Origin: Fulvimarina manganoxydans
GTDB lineage: Bacteria; Pseudomonadota; Alphaproteobacteria; Rhizobiales; Rhizobiaceae
Reading direction: 5' to 3'
NCBI RefSeq assembly: GCF_900176465.1
Contig: NZ_FWXR01000008.1
Coordinates: forward strand, 1 to 64,000
DNA: 64,000 bases
Each line of letters opens with the position of its first letter. Positions within the stretch are counted from its first letter, which is position 1. Below are positions 33,549-43,064 of the stretch, piece after piece. The position numbers were made by a program, and so were the translations under genes. The notes under the pieces were generated by a model that saw nothing but the letters and a program-made list of their open reading frames with translations, ran no database searches and had not been told where the DNA came from.

Positions 33549-36500
33549 ATGGGACTGTTCGACGGCCTCGCCGCCTTCGCGGCCCGCTCTGTCCTGAAAT
33601 CGTCGCTCGACGGCTATTGCCGTCTGGTGACGACGGAGGACGAGCACAGCTTCGTCTCGGATGACGGAAGCCTGTCGAGCGTCTTCGCGCTCGATGGGTT
33701 CCGTTCGATCCCCGGTGGGCCGGAAGTCAGCGTCGCCGTCGAACATCTGCGCATCGCGCTCTCGGCCTATCTGTCGACACCGGGGCACTCGATCCAGCTC
33801 TGGTTCGGCCATGCGCCGGATTTGGCAAAGTCCGACATCGAGACGATTGTCCGGACGACCGGCAAGACCGCCGCCGACAGCGGTCTCGATCTCGTCGATC
33901 TCCTCAGCGAGCGCCGGGCGCTTCTGCCGAAGAAGCTCTCGGGCGAACGCTCCTATCTCGTCTTGTGGTCGCGTCCGTCACTGATGAGCAAGGCCGAGCG
34001 GAAGGACGACACGGCTGAGCTTCGTGAAACGCTGAAGTCTCGCAAGCCCGCCACCTCCGCGCAGCAGCCGGGCATCGGCTTTCAATCGCTTCTGACCCGC
34101 CATGTGAGTGTCGGCGACGCCCTGGTGCGGGAGTTCTCGAACACCGGCATTGTGCTCGAGCGGCTGACGACCCACGAAGCCCTGTCCGTCATGCGCGGCG
34201 TCATCAATCCCGACTTCATGGCCGAGGGCCGCGCCTGGAAAGGCGTCCTGCCCGGCGACAAGGTGCGGGCGCGCATGCCGGCGAATGACCGTGAACTTCG
34301 TCGCGGCGATATCTCGAACCTGCTTTGGCCGATCATCTCCCGCCAGCTCATGACCGATCACTGCGAGGTCATCGATCAGCACACGGTCGAGATCGGCAAT
34401 CATGTCGCCTCCGGCTTCGACATCACACTCGGGCCGGAAATCGTCGTCGAATTCAATGCGCTCATCCGGCGCATTCTGGAAGCTGAGGACAAGATCGCCT
34501 GGCGCTGCTCGATGAGCTTCGACAGCGGCGGGTTTCAGGGACAGGTCTTCAAGGAGCAATATGCGGGCCTGTTCACCTGGACGGCCGCGATCTCGAACGG
34601 CCGCATCCGCAGAGCGTTCGAGCAGCTCCGGCAGTGGGACGGCGCCGGCGACACCGTAATCCGCTGGCGCGCCTCCTTCGCCGCCTGGGCGCCGAAGGAC
34701 GAGGTGAAGGCGCTCCGCCGACACGTCTCGACCCTCAGACGCACGGTCGAGCGCTGGGGCAACTGCCAGACCGACGCGCTCGTCGGCGATCCGCTGGAAT
34801 GTATCATGTCATCCTCGCTCGGCATCACGTCGGCCTCGACGGCGCCGGCTGCCTCCGCCTCCATGGGCGAAGCCTTGGCGCTTGCCCCGATCGCGCGCCC
34901 GGCAAGCCCTTGGCCAAGTGGTGCGGTCTTGCTGCGCACCCGCGACGGCAAGCTCTGGCCCTATCAGCCGGGTTCGTCGGAACAGCTTGCCTCCGTCGAC
35001 GTAATTGTCGGGACACCCGGCTCCGGCAAGTCGGTTTTGATGAACACGATCAATCTCGGGGTGGCTTTGTCGCGCCAGACCGGGCGCTCGGAGACGGGCG
35101 AGGGGCTCTTGCCCCGAATCTCGATCATCGACATCGGACCCTCCAGCTCCGGCCTGATCAGCCTGATCCGCGATGCCCTGCCGGTCCATCGGCGGCACGA
35201 GGCGGTCTATCACCGGCTCAAGATGGATGACCGCTATGCGGTCAATCCCTTCGACACCCAGCTCGGACTGCGTAAGCCCGTCGCCCATGAACGGGCCTAT
35301 CTGATCAATCTCATCTCGCTCATCTGCACGCCAGACGGCGAAGACGCGCCGCTCGATGGCATCACCCAGATGGCGGCCGCCACGATCGATGCGGCCTATG
35401 AGAGCTTCGCCGGCAACAAGGCCAAGCGCTACCGAAAAGGCGAGAGCTACGAAATCGACGACGCCATCGCCAAGGCCGGGATCGAAATCGATGCCGAAAC
35501 GACGTGGTGGGAAATCACCGACGCGCTCTTCGACAAGGGCCGCGCCCACGAAGCCGCTCTCGCGCAACGCCTGGCCGTCCCCGTCCTTGGTGATCTGATC
35601 TCGGTCTCGAACGAGCCGACGGTGAAGGAGCCGTTCAAGGAAATGCGGACGAAGACCTCCGAGGGTCTTCTGACTGCATTCCAGCGGATGATGACCAGCG
35701 CGATCCGCGACTTTCCGATCCTTGCGAAACCGACGCGCTTCGATCTTTCCAACGCTCGCGTCATCGCCTTCGATCTTGCCGACGTCACCTCGACGGCCGG
35801 ACCGCAGGCACGGCGCCAGACGGCGATCATGTACATGATGGCTCGCCAGGCGGTGACGAGCGATTTCTGGCTCAATGCCGACGAGCTGCGCGGGCTTCCG
35901 ATCTCGACCGACTATCGCGATTTCCACCTTCGCCGGGTCGAGAACAATCGCAAAATGCCCAAGCGGCTCTGCTTCGACGAATACCATCTGACCGGCGGCC
36001 TCGGCATCCGCGACCAGGTGGTTCAGGATGTCCGCGTCGGCCGTAAGGCCGGTGTGCAGATTTCGTTGGCGAGCCAGCTCCTCGACGATTTCGACTCGTC
36101 CATTCAGGAACTCGCGACGAGCTTCTGGTTCTGCAACGTGCCGTCCGAGCAAAGCCGCAGGGCGATCTGCGAACGCTATGGTCTCGGTCCCTCCGCGAGA
36201 GAGGCGATGGCCAATCTGCGCGGGCCGATCCAGGGCGAGGGCGCCCCGGTGCTTGCGATGATGTATCTGCGCTCGGGCACCTACGTGCAGATGTTGATGA
36301 ACGAGCCGGGCCCGATCGAGCTCTGGGCGCTGTCGACCACGGCCGAGGACGCGGCCCTTCGGCAAATCCTCTACGACCGGCTCGGTTCGAAGACCGCGCG
36401 GCAGCTTCTGGCGAAGCGCTTTCCCTCCGGGTCGGCCAAACGGGCGCTGGAACGCCGGCTTGCCGAACTCGAGGACCGGGGCGAGGCGGTCGATGACCGC

Positions 36501-36563
36501 GCCCGCGACGACGTCTTGAAGTCGCTCGCCGACGAATTGATCAAGGAAATGGGTGAGGCGTGA
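33549..36563 (+). CDS. icmB: IcmB/DotO/TraU conjugation ATPase (VirB4-like)
   Basis: The 1004-residue cytoplasmic ATPase has a Walker A motif G-T-P-G-S-G-K-S at about residues 488-495. A Walker B-like R-L-C-F-D-E-Y-H follows near 808, and downstream an arginine-rich S-L-A-S-Q-L-L-D-D-F segment typical of VirB4/TraU. The size matches IncI TraU. It energises assembly or substrate transfer of the I-type apparatus. Its stop overlaps the next start (TGATG). A 681-residue open frame on the opposite strand is a shadow. Confidence 0.95.
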   Translation: MGLFDGLAAFAARSVLKSSLDGYCRLVTTEDEHSFVSDDGSLSSVFALDGFRSIPGGPEVSVAVEHLRIALSAYLSTPGHSIQLWFGHAPDLAKSDIETIVRTTGKTAADSGLDLVDLLSERRALLPKKLSGERSYLVLWSRPSLMSKAERKDDTAELRETLKSRKPATSAQQPGIGFQSLLTRHVSVGDALVREFSNTGIVLERLTTHEALSVMRGVINPDFMAEGRAWKGVLPGDKVRARMPANDRELRRGDISNLLWPIISRQLMTDHCEVIDQHTVEIGNHVASGFDITLGPEIVVEFNALIRRILEAEDKIAWRCSMSFDSGGFQGQVFKEQYAGLFTWTAAISNGRIRRAFEQLRQWDGAGDTVIRWRASFAAWAPKDEVKALRRHVSTLRRTVERWGNCQTDALVGDPLECIMSSSLGITSASTAPAASASMGEALALAPIARPASPWPSGAVLLRTRDGKLWPYQPGSSEQLASVDVIVGTPGSGKSVLMNTINLGVALSRQTGRSETGEGLLPRISIIDIGPSSSGLISLIRDALPVHRRHEAVYHRLKMDDRYAVNPFDTQLGLRKPVAHERAYLINLISLICTPDGEDAPLDGITQMAAATIDAAYESFAGNKAKRYRKGESYEIDDAIAKAGIEIDAETTWWEITDALFDKGRAHEAALAQRLAVPVLGDLISVSNEPTVKEPFKEMRTKTSEGLLTAFQRMMTSAIRDFPILAKPTRFDLSNARVIAFDLADVTSTAGPQARRQTAIMYMMARQAVTSDFWLNADELRGLPISTDYRDFHLRRVENNRKMPKRLCFDEYHLTGGLGIRDQVVQDVRVGRKAGVQISLASQLLDDFDSSIQELATSFWFCNVPSEQSRRAICERYGLGPSAREAMANLRGPIQGEGAPVLAMMYLRSGTYVQMLMNEPGPIELWALSTTAEDAALRQILYDRLGSKTARQLLAKRFPSGSAKRALERRLAELEDRGEAVDDRARDDVLKSLADELIKEMGEA

Positions 36564-37390
36564 TGCTGAGGGGACTGGCCGCCCTATTGGCGGCATGCGT
36601 GATGGCGACAACGGCCATGGGCCAGACGGTCGCGACGCAGACGATCGACTTCGACAAGCCGGACGAGGACGCAACGGCGGTCGCGCGCGCCATGTATGGC
36701 AAGCGCTTTGCCCATGTCGCGGCCAAGCGCTTTTGGCTGATCGAGCCGAAGGACGGCATGAGCGATCAGCTCGCCGTCCAACTCGGATCGCGCAAGCCCT
36801 GCGCCAAGGACTGTGAAGTGGCGGTCCTGTTTCATACCGACAATGGCTGGGCAAACATCTGGCGCGAGAAGGGCGACAGCCTCGCGATCGGCGAGCTCGA
36901 TGAGCTTACCGGCCTGAAATCCATCATCCATGAGGGCCGAGCCTGGGAGTGGGACGGCAAGAACTACTACGCCATGCCCTATGGCGATGTCCCGAAATAC
37001 CGCCAGGCGAGCGAGGACGAGATGAAGCTCGCGATCGACTGGGTGAAGGCCAATCTGAACCTGCCCGAGACGGTGGCACCGCCCAATCTCTCCGTCGTCG
37101 ACATGGACCTGAAGTCCGGCGACGAAAAGGCGATATTTCTTCAAGGGACCGCCTTCTGCGGCAATTCCGAATGTCCCGTCCTGATCGTCGACGGCGGCAA
37201 GGTCCTGACGCGGGTCGATTCCCTTGGTCCGGACGTCCGGGAGGGCAAAGGTCTTCGAGACCCCAAGGGCTACAAGATGATCGAGGTCATGCATCCGACG
37301 ACCGTCGACATCGTGAGCCCCGGCAATGGGCAGGTCGCGCTGACATTCGGTGCTGAACCGATCGTTCGCGCCGGGACGGAGACGGAGTAA
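36563..37390 (+). CDS. Exported protein of the conjugation operon, unknown (275 aa)
   Basis: A signal peptide (to T-A-M-G-Q) is followed by a soluble domain with two Cys pairs: K-P-C-A-K-D-C and F-C-G-N-S-E-C. Both are spaced for disulphides in the periplasm and could be clients of the DsbC-like lipoprotein encoded divergently. The body resembles no family I can name. Translation is coupled to icmB upstream and to the transglycosylase downstream (TAATG). In IncI systems this position holds traV and traW, but I see no clear similarity. Confidence 0.7.
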   Translation: MLRGLAALLAACVMATTAMGQTVATQTIDFDKPDEDATAVARAMYGKRFAHVAAKRFWLIEPKDGMSDQLAVQLGSRKPCAKDCEVAVLFHTDNGWANIWREKGDSLAIGELDELTGLKSIIHEGRAWEWDGKNYYAMPYGDVPKYRQASEDEMKLAIDWVKANLNLPETVAPPNLSVVDMDLKSGDEKAIFLQGTAFCGNSECPVLIVDGGKVLTRVDSLGPDVREGKGLRDPKGYKMIEVMHPTTVDIVSPGNGQVALTFGAEPIVRAGTETE

Positions 37391-38172
37391 TGCGGCGAGC
37401 GTTTAGCCTCTTCGTCGTTCTGTCGGTCGCGGTCTGGCCGACGATCCAGGTGTTTGCCGCCGTCAGTCAGAGCTATCAGGACCATATCTCCGGCAAGGAG
37501 AGCAGCGGCAGCTATTCGGTCTACAACGCTGGCGGCCATACCGAGGCGCTCGGCCGTTACCAATTCATCCCGTCGACCTTCGCCGCGCAAGGGTACATGA
37601 CCTTTACCGGCGGGTCGAAAAAGAGTTGGTCGAGCTACGAGTTCAACGACGCGGCTCACGACGCTGGCGTCTATTCCGTCGACGATCTGCGCTACACCGA
37701 CGCCGGCCACAATCTTCAGGATGCCGCCTTCGATCGGTTCACGGCAAGCAATGCCAGCGCCTTCTCCTCGGCGACACGCGCCGCGATCGGGACAACCGTC
37801 AACGGGGTGACGATCACCGAGGAGGGGCTTTTGTCGGCCGCGCACTTCCTGGGCGTCGGCGCTCTCAACGATTATGTCGCGTCCGGCTTCGATCCGAGCG
37901 TCCTGCCGGCGGATTACCTCTCCGCCAACGGCTTTTCGAGCTACGCCGAACTCAACGACTACCTGATGAAGCGCATGGCCGACGCGTCAGGTTCGACCTG
38001 GGATGGCAGCTCGGGGGACTCGCTTTATGCCGACGGCTACGGCCAGGACGGCATGTATGACGCGACCGAGGGCTTTCCGGGCTTCGGGTCAAAGCGGCCG
38101 ACCATGATCCAGGAAATTCCGCCCTTCCAGGGGCGTCTTGAAAATCTGACAGCGGGGGCAGGGGGACAATGA
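37390..38172 (+). CDS. Lytic transglycosylase-like protein of the conjugation operon
   Basis: The 260-residue product has a signal peptide ending V-F-A-A. Near the mature N-terminus it has a lysozyme-like core: G-K-E-S-S-G-S-Y-S-V-Y-N (catalytic Glu about residue 37) and E-A-L-G-R-Y-Q-F-I-P-S-T-F, as in SLT and VirB1-type enzymes. These open peptidoglycan for secretion channels. The C-terminal half is Gly/Asp/Ser-rich. It is coupled to both neighbours by overlapping codons. Confidence 0.8.
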   Translation: MRRAFSLFVVLSVAVWPTIQVFAAVSQSYQDHISGKESSGSYSVYNAGGHTEALGRYQFIPSTFAAQGYMTFTGGSKKSWSSYEFNDAAHDAGVYSVDDLRYTDAGHNLQDAAFDRFTASNASAFSSATRAAIGTTVNGVTITEEGLLSAAHFLGVGALNDYVASGFDPSVLPADYLSANGFSSYAELNDYLMKRMADASGSTWDGSSGDSLYADGYGQDGMYDATEGFPGFGSKRPTMIQEIPPFQGRLENLTAGAGGQ

Positions 38173-38744
38173 GGACGTGGGGGCTCGTTCTGGGACTTGT
38201 CGCGATCGCGGCTTTGACGCCGGCGCCCGCCTCGGCGCAGGGGCTCGACGACGCGATCAGCCAGCTCTTCAAGGTCGATGGCGCGGGATGCGATCAGGGG
38301 ATTGCCAATCAGCTCACGACCGCAATCCGCACCGGTATCGAGCAGGAAGTCCAGCGCGCCGAAGAAGCGCTCAAGCTGCCGAAGCCGATCGCCGACATGG
38401 GCTGCCTCGACAGCTTGTTCAACATCAATCTCGACACACTGATTTCGCTTCCGAATATCAACAACATCCTCAACCAGGCGATCGCCGCCGGCGAGGCGAA
38501 GATCTGCTCCTATGCGCAGGAGCAATTCGCCAAGCTGACCGAGCCGATCAATTCCGCGCTGACCCTGCCGAGTTTCGACAATCTCGGCATTCCCGGCTTC
38601 GAGAACTCCTCCGTGTCGGTGAACTTCGACGGTCCGTCGGTCGGCTTCGGCAGCCAGGGACAGATCACGATCGATCCGTCCTATGACGTCAACGCCGGCA
38701 CGGCGCTGCGCGAGCTTTACGAACAGTCTGGAGACGACCAATGA
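38169..38744 (+). CDS. Exported protein of the conjugation operon, unknown (191 aa)
   Basis: Signal peptide to A-S-A-Q-G, then a mostly helical protein with three cysteines (G-C-D, G-C-L, I-C-S) and many Asn/Ile/Leu residues (L-P-N-I-N-N-I-L-N-Q). The C-terminal part is beta-prone. I recognise no domain. Start and stop overlap both neighbours (ATGA), so it is made with them and likely works in the same apparatus. A VirB5- or pilus-associated role is possible but unsupported. Confidence 0.65.
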   Translation: MRTWGLVLGLVAIAALTPAPASAQGLDDAISQLFKVDGAGCDQGIANQLTTAIRTGIEQEVQRAEEALKLPKPIADMGCLDSLFNINLDTLISLPNINNILNQAIAAGEAKICSYAQEQFAKLTEPINSALTLPSFDNLGIPGFENSSVSVNFDGPSVGFGSQGQITIDPSYDVNAGTALRELYEQSGDDQ

Positions 38745-39907
38745 GCGCGCGTCATAGTTTTCTCGGCGCGGTACTCGCCGGCGGCACGATCCTGTCAGGC
38801 GTCGTGCCGGCGGCCGCCGTCTGTGACGGCTGCGTGGTGAGCGCCATCCACAACATGAATGCCAATCTGAGCGCCCATCAAGATCAGACGACCGCGGCCG
38901 TCAACCAGACGACGAGCGCGGTGGTGACGGCGCAGAACGCCATCGTCGCGGCGATCACACAAGGCACCGCGCAGGTCTCGGGCTATCAGGCCCAGACCAC
39001 GGAAGCCAACCGTCGTATCGAGGAAGCCGCGCAGATCAATGACACGACCCGTGCGAGACAGGAAGCACGGGCGCGAGCCGAGGGCGGCCGCTACGATCCG
39101 GCGGCCTCCGCCTGCACCGACCTGACCGGCATCTTCTCCTTCGGCGGCGGTCAATCGGTCCAGGGCCTCGGCGGCAACGATGTCGTCAACATCTCGCGCA
39201 ATCGCTCGCGCGGCAACGGCGGCGAAGGTGCGGCCGTGCGCTCCGGTGGCCTCGCCGTCGCCTCCGAAATCGTCAGCGCCCGCGACACTTATGAGGGCTA
39301 TGGCGGCTATCTCGATCCGACGTCGGATCTGCGGTTCCTCACCGAAAACCAGACCCTCGACACCTCCAAGGAGGATAACGTCAAGATCCTGGCGCGGCTG
39401 ATCGACAACATCGTCGATCCGACGCCTGCCCGGCCGATCTCGGAAGCCGAAGCCAAGACACCGCAGGGCAGGGCACAGATTGCCGCCCGCACTGTCGACG
39501 ACGCCCGTCGCTCCGCCGCCTCGGCGGTCTTTGCGCATTTGGGCGAACTGACGGCGCCGACGGGCGGAGCCGAACTCGCGAACTGGGCGAAGGGCGCCGT
39601 CACCGACGCCTATCCGAACACGGTTGGCGACAAGGTCTCCTACCAGCAGGCGATCGACATTTTCGTGCAATCGCGCTTTGCCAATCCCGACTGGCATCAG
39701 CAGCTCGCCAAGATGTCGCCGGCGGCCGTCGCCCGCGAAATGGCGCTCACCATGGCCTTGAACCTTCACGTCAACTGGATGCGGTTTCAGCTCGAGCAGC
39801 GCATGGCCGCCGTCCAGGCGGCGAACCTCGCCGTCAATCTCGATCAGTCCGACGGCACCTCGACCGCGATCCCAACCAACATCCCGGCAGCTGGAGGCGG
39901 GTCATGA
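38741..39907 (+). CDS. Exported helical protein of the conjugation operon, unknown (388 aa)
   Basis: Signal peptide to P-A-A-A-V, then immediately a Cys pair (V-C-D-G-C-V) and a long Gln/Thr/Ala-rich helical region (H-Q-D-Q-T-T-A-A-V-N-Q-T-T-S-A) with coiled-coil character. A further Cys (S-A-C-T-D-L) and a C-terminal helical part follow. The layout recalls VirB5/TraW-like minor pilus proteins, but I cannot show homology. Coupled by ATGA overlaps to the genes on both sides. Confidence 0.65.
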   Translation: MSARHSFLGAVLAGGTILSGVVPAAAVCDGCVVSAIHNMNANLSAHQDQTTAAVNQTTSAVVTAQNAIVAAITQGTAQVSGYQAQTTEANRRIEEAAQINDTTRARQEARARAEGGRYDPAASACTDLTGIFSFGGGQSVQGLGGNDVVNISRNRSRGNGGEGAAVRSGGLAVASEIVSARDTYEGYGGYLDPTSDLRFLTENQTLDTSKEDNVKILARLIDNIVDPTPARPISEAEAKTPQGRAQIAARTVDDARRSAASAVFAHLGELTAPTGGAELANWAKGAVTDAYPNTVGDKVSYQQAIDIFVQSRFANPDWHQQLAKMSPAAVAREMALTMALNLHVNWMRFQLEQRMAAVQAANLAVNLDQSDGTSTAIPTNIPAAGGGS

Positions 39908-40389
39908 GCGAGCGGCGGGGTTTCTTCAGACGGGTGTCCGGCATCGGCGGTGTCAGGCGGATGTCGGGCGTTGCCAAGGACGGGGCGGATTTCGTCGCGG
40001 ATTCCGCCTCGACCCTCAAACCGCGCCGTTTCGATCGGCGTGGTTTTTTCGGTCGCGATCATGATGGCGGTATCGCCCGGTTTCGCCAGATGTCGGCCAA
40101 TCTGTCGGCGGCCGATATCCAAAACGCCCATACCGGCTGGTCGAACCAGAAGCAGGTGTTTGCCGTCATGGGGGTCGCCTGCCTGATCATGATCCCGCTC
40201 GGTTTCGTCGGCGGGTTCATAACCTGGTATTTTCTGATCGGGCTGCTCGGCGCGGCTCTTCTGTTCGGGACACGGGCCATCGTTGCCGACTTCCGAGCCT
40301 GGCAGATCGAGCAAGGCCGCTTTGCGCCCCCTGCCGAATATCTGAACGACCGGCTTCCCCGGAACATGCAGATCATCGAGAAGGACTGA
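39904..40389 (+). CDS. IcmV/TraX-like membrane protein
   Basis: The 161-residue product has a basic N-terminal part beginning R-R-G-F-F-R-R-V, then two hydrophobic helices (about 90-115 and 117-135) separated by a short turn, and a polar tail. IcmV of Legionella has the same size and topology, and TraX sits directly before TraY (DotA) in IncI plasmids, as here. Sequence resemblance is weak, so the call leans on position. Confidence 0.55.
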   Translation: MSERRGFFRRVSGIGGVRRMSGVAKDGADFVADSASTLKPRRFDRRGFFGRDHDGGIARFRQMSANLSAADIQNAHTGWSNQKQVFAVMGVACLIMIPLGFVGGFITWYFLIGLLGAALLFGTRAIVADFRAWQIEQGRFAPPAEYLNDRLPRNMQIIEKD

Positions 40390-40395
40390 GCCGCC

Positions 40396-42651
40396 ATGCT
40401 GAGGATCCTCGCCACGCTGTTCGCCATGGCGCTTCTCACCGGCTCGGCCGCGGCCGCCGATATCAGCATCGCCGATATCTTCACCGGCGCCGGTGATCCG
40501 CAGTCGAACGAGTTCCTCAACATGATCTTCGGATCGGGGCTGTTCGAGGTGACCGATGGGGTCGGCGGCGCCGACGAGACGCTGATTTCGACCCTGATGA
40601 CGAATTTCAACGTCATCTTCTTCGCCGTCGGCGTTCTTCTTCTCGTCTACAACATCGTCGTCGCGGTCACCGAAACCGCCCATGACGGGTCTGTCTTCGG
40701 CGCGCGGCATTCGGCGCTTTGGGCGCCGATCCGGCTCTGTGTCGCGGCCGCCATGCTGATCCCGCTGCCGGGCGGCTATAACGGCCTTCAGCATGGTGTG
40801 GCCTATGTCACTCGCGCCGGTACGGCGACGGCCACCTTTTTCTGGTCGGAGGCCGTCGACGCGGTGATCGATCAGAACATGCCGGTTGCGGCACCCGACT
40901 TCGTGTCCCTCGATGCCAACTTCATCCAACAGCTCTGGCGGATGGAGCTCTGCATGGCGTCCTACAATCAGGAGGTCGCCAAGGCGGGCGATCTCGAACA
41001 GATGACGGCGGGATGGGCCGGGGGCAACTCGCGGGTCTATGCCTATTCGCTGTCTGGCCATCAGGGCGCCTGCGGCAAGATCGAGCTGCCGGAAGCGACG
41101 TCGGGGTTCAAGCGCATCGCCGAGGACGTCGGCAGCGATTACGACACTTGGCTCTCGAATATGCAGGATGCGGTCAACGGGATGATCGAGAGGGTCAGAC
41201 CTGTCGCGGAAGAGGTCGCGACGGCCGCCAGCACGCGCGAGGAAATGCCGGCAAGCCGTGAACTCAGTAAGGACATGAGTGCATGGCGTAAGGCTCACAA
41301 GCAAGCCGTCGACCCGTTTACAGGGTCGATTTCCGAGACGGCGGAAGACAAGGTCGAGGCCGCCATGAAGGATACCGACGGTTCCGATCTCGCCAGCAAT
41401 TTGAAAGCGAATGGGTGGACGCGCGCCGGATTCTATTATCAGACCATGGCTCGTTATTCGACGGATGCGAGCAGCATCTTACAGATGCTACCCGTCATGA
41501 CGCCCGGCGACGCGATCGGCGCCGCTACCAACCCAATGGGCGGGACGTTCCGCGCCATACGATCGCAGATGGGCAGTTGGTGGCCCTTCTCGGACACGAA
41601 CCAGAACGTCCGCGATTTCCTCGCCGAGATCGGCAATACCTATGCACTCACGGTCAACTGGTGGAATGAATCCGTCGCGCGATCGAACCTGAAGGCCTTC
41701 ACCAACGAGCGCGTCGTCTTCGCCGATTCCGGTGGGGATACGACGTCCTATCTGCCTTCGATGCAAAGCATGTCCCAGGCAGCCCAATTTCTTAGCCCGG
41801 CCGCAGACAAAGACCCGATGCTTGGCCTCGTCACTTTCGGCAACGCCATGGCAGCGATTTCGGCGACGGCGATCACGGCCCTGACAGTGCTGGCGGCCTT
41901 CCCGCTCGTTGGCGGCGCGGTGGGCTTCATCGGCACGGTCTGCGGCTGGCTCCTCAACGGCATGGCGCTCGCCGGCATGTTCCTCGCCTGGATTCTGCCG
42001 ATGCTCCCCACCATCATTTGGGTGTTCGGCGTTCTCGCCTTTCTGCTCTTGATCGTCGAGGCAATCTTTGCAGCGCCTCTCTGGGCGATGGCACATCTCT
42101 CCATGGACCAGGAAGGGCTTGGCGGGCGGCAAGGTCGGCGCGGCTATATCTTGCTCCTATCGGTCTTCCTGACGCCGGTGCTGATGCTGTTCGGGCTCTT
42201 CATCGGCATGATCCTGTTCCGGGTCGCCGGCACGCTCATCAATGGCGGCTTCTATTACGCCCTGACCTCCTCGGCCTCGCTGACTGGCGACAGCGTCATG
42301 TCGATGCTGTGGATCTTCGGCGTCCTCATCGTCATGCTGTTCATGGCCTTCGTCTATCTCCTGATCATCGAGCGCTCCTTCGCGCTGATCGCGGAGTTCC
42401 CGGCCCGCGTCTTCCGCTGGTTCGAAGATATCGGCGGCGACCTCGACGGTTCGACCTCAGCGAAGGCCCATGGCGCAGGCCTCACTGCTGGCGGCGTCGG
42501 CGGCGGCGCGCTTGTCGGTGGTGGGAGAAGCGCACAGGGGCGGATCGGAGCCCGCAATGCCGCGAGCCAATCCCATGCCAGCAGCCCGCAAGGCCAGATG
42601 GACGGCTATTCGCATCCAAAGGCGATCAGTCGCTACCCGCCCAAATCCTGA
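40396..42651 (+). CDS. dotA: DotA/TraY multi-span membrane protein
   Basis: The 751-residue polytopic protein has a signal-like start (to A-A-A-A-D). A first membrane block follows at about residues 70-145 (V-I-F-F-A-V-G-V-L-L-L-V-Y-N), then a large ~300-residue periplasmic region, and a C-terminal cluster of about six helices (from about residue 490), including A-A-P-L-W-A-M-A-H-L. This layout and length define the DotA/TraY family, an inner-membrane component needed for I-type transfer. It ends the plus-strand operon before a strong hairpin. Confidence 0.92.
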   Translation: MLRILATLFAMALLTGSAAAADISIADIFTGAGDPQSNEFLNMIFGSGLFEVTDGVGGADETLISTLMTNFNVIFFAVGVLLLVYNIVVAVTETAHDGSVFGARHSALWAPIRLCVAAAMLIPLPGGYNGLQHGVAYVTRAGTATATFFWSEAVDAVIDQNMPVAAPDFVSLDANFIQQLWRMELCMASYNQEVAKAGDLEQMTAGWAGGNSRVYAYSLSGHQGACGKIELPEATSGFKRIAEDVGSDYDTWLSNMQDAVNGMIERVRPVAEEVATAASTREEMPASRELSKDMSAWRKAHKQAVDPFTGSISETAEDKVEAAMKDTDGSDLASNLKANGWTRAGFYYQTMARYSTDASSILQMLPVMTPGDAIGAATNPMGGTFRAIRSQMGSWWPFSDTNQNVRDFLAEIGNTYALTVNWWNESVARSNLKAFTNERVVFADSGGDTTSYLPSMQSMSQAAQFLSPAADKDPMLGLVTFGNAMAAISATAITALTVLAAFPLVGGAVGFIGTVCGWLLNGMALAGMFLAWILPMLPTIIWVFGVLAFLLLIVEAIFAAPLWAMAHLSMDQEGLGGRQGRRGYILLLSVFLTPVLMLFGLFIGMILFRVAGTLINGGFYYALTSSASLTGDSVMSMLWIFGVLIVMLFMAFVYLLIIERSFALIAEFPARVFRWFEDIGGDLDGSTSAKAHGAGLTAGGVGGGALVGGGRSAQGRIGARNAASQSHASSPQGQMDGYSHPKAISRYPPKS

Positions 42652-42675
42652 AGGCGATAGGAGACACAAATAGAA

Positions 42676-42704
42676 AAGGGCGGTGTCACCTCGGCGCCGC
42701 CCTT
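42676..42704. terminator. Bidirectional terminator between dotA and the convergent gene
   Basis: AAGGGCGG (42676-42683) pairs perfectly with CCGCCCTT (42697-42704). On the minus strand the stem runs into TTTTCTATTT; on the plus strand it ends TTATT. It can stop transcription from both sides. Confidence 0.8.
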
Positions 42705-42734
42705 ATTCATTACGAACGCTCTGTCGAGCCAATC

Positions 42735-43055
42735 TCAAAATTCCTTGTCCTTCAAATAGAAGGCCTTGATGAATTCGATGACAGAGAAACCTCCGACGAG
42801 GTAGGTCGCGGCTCCGATCAAAAGCACCTTCGTCTCGAAAGTCTGGTGGCTCCAGGTGCCGATGACGTGAGGCAGCAACCCGATAGCCATGATGATCGGA
42901 GCGAGCGCCATCATGCAGAGGCCGAGCGAGGCATAAAAGGGCGTGCCGATGACAAAATAGAGCGTCCAGAAAACCCGCTTGCGCAGGCGATATTCGCGAT
43001 CTGTCAGATGATTGGGCGGTTTCCGATAAGGCCTTGCCCAGCGCATCGAAGCCAT
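42735..43055 (-). CDS. Small multi-span membrane protein, unknown
   Basis: The 106-residue product has a basic N-terminus (R-W-A-R-P-Y-R-K-P-P) and three hydrophobic segments. It follows the exported 141-residue protein by nine bases on the same strand, so the two form a small operon. It sits at the start of the cargo pocket between dotA and dotB. The position suggests entry exclusion or another transfer-linked role, but no family was recognised. Confidence 0.6.
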   Translation of the reverse strand: MASMRWARPYRKPPNHLTDREYRLRKRVFWTLYFVIGTPFYASLGLCMMALAPIIMAIGLLPHVIGTWSHQTFETKVLLIGAATYLVGGFSVIEFIKAFYLKDKEF

Positions 43056-43064
43056 GCCTCTCTC

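Noticed and set aside
34809..36854. Long minus-strand open frame (681 aa)
   Set aside because: It is antisense to icmB, has no domain or signal features and reflects the high-GC third-position pattern of the real gene.
39844..41304. Minus-strand open frame of 486 aa
   Set aside because: It lies opposite the IcmV-like gene and dotA; composition is His/Arg/Asp-rich shadow sequence.
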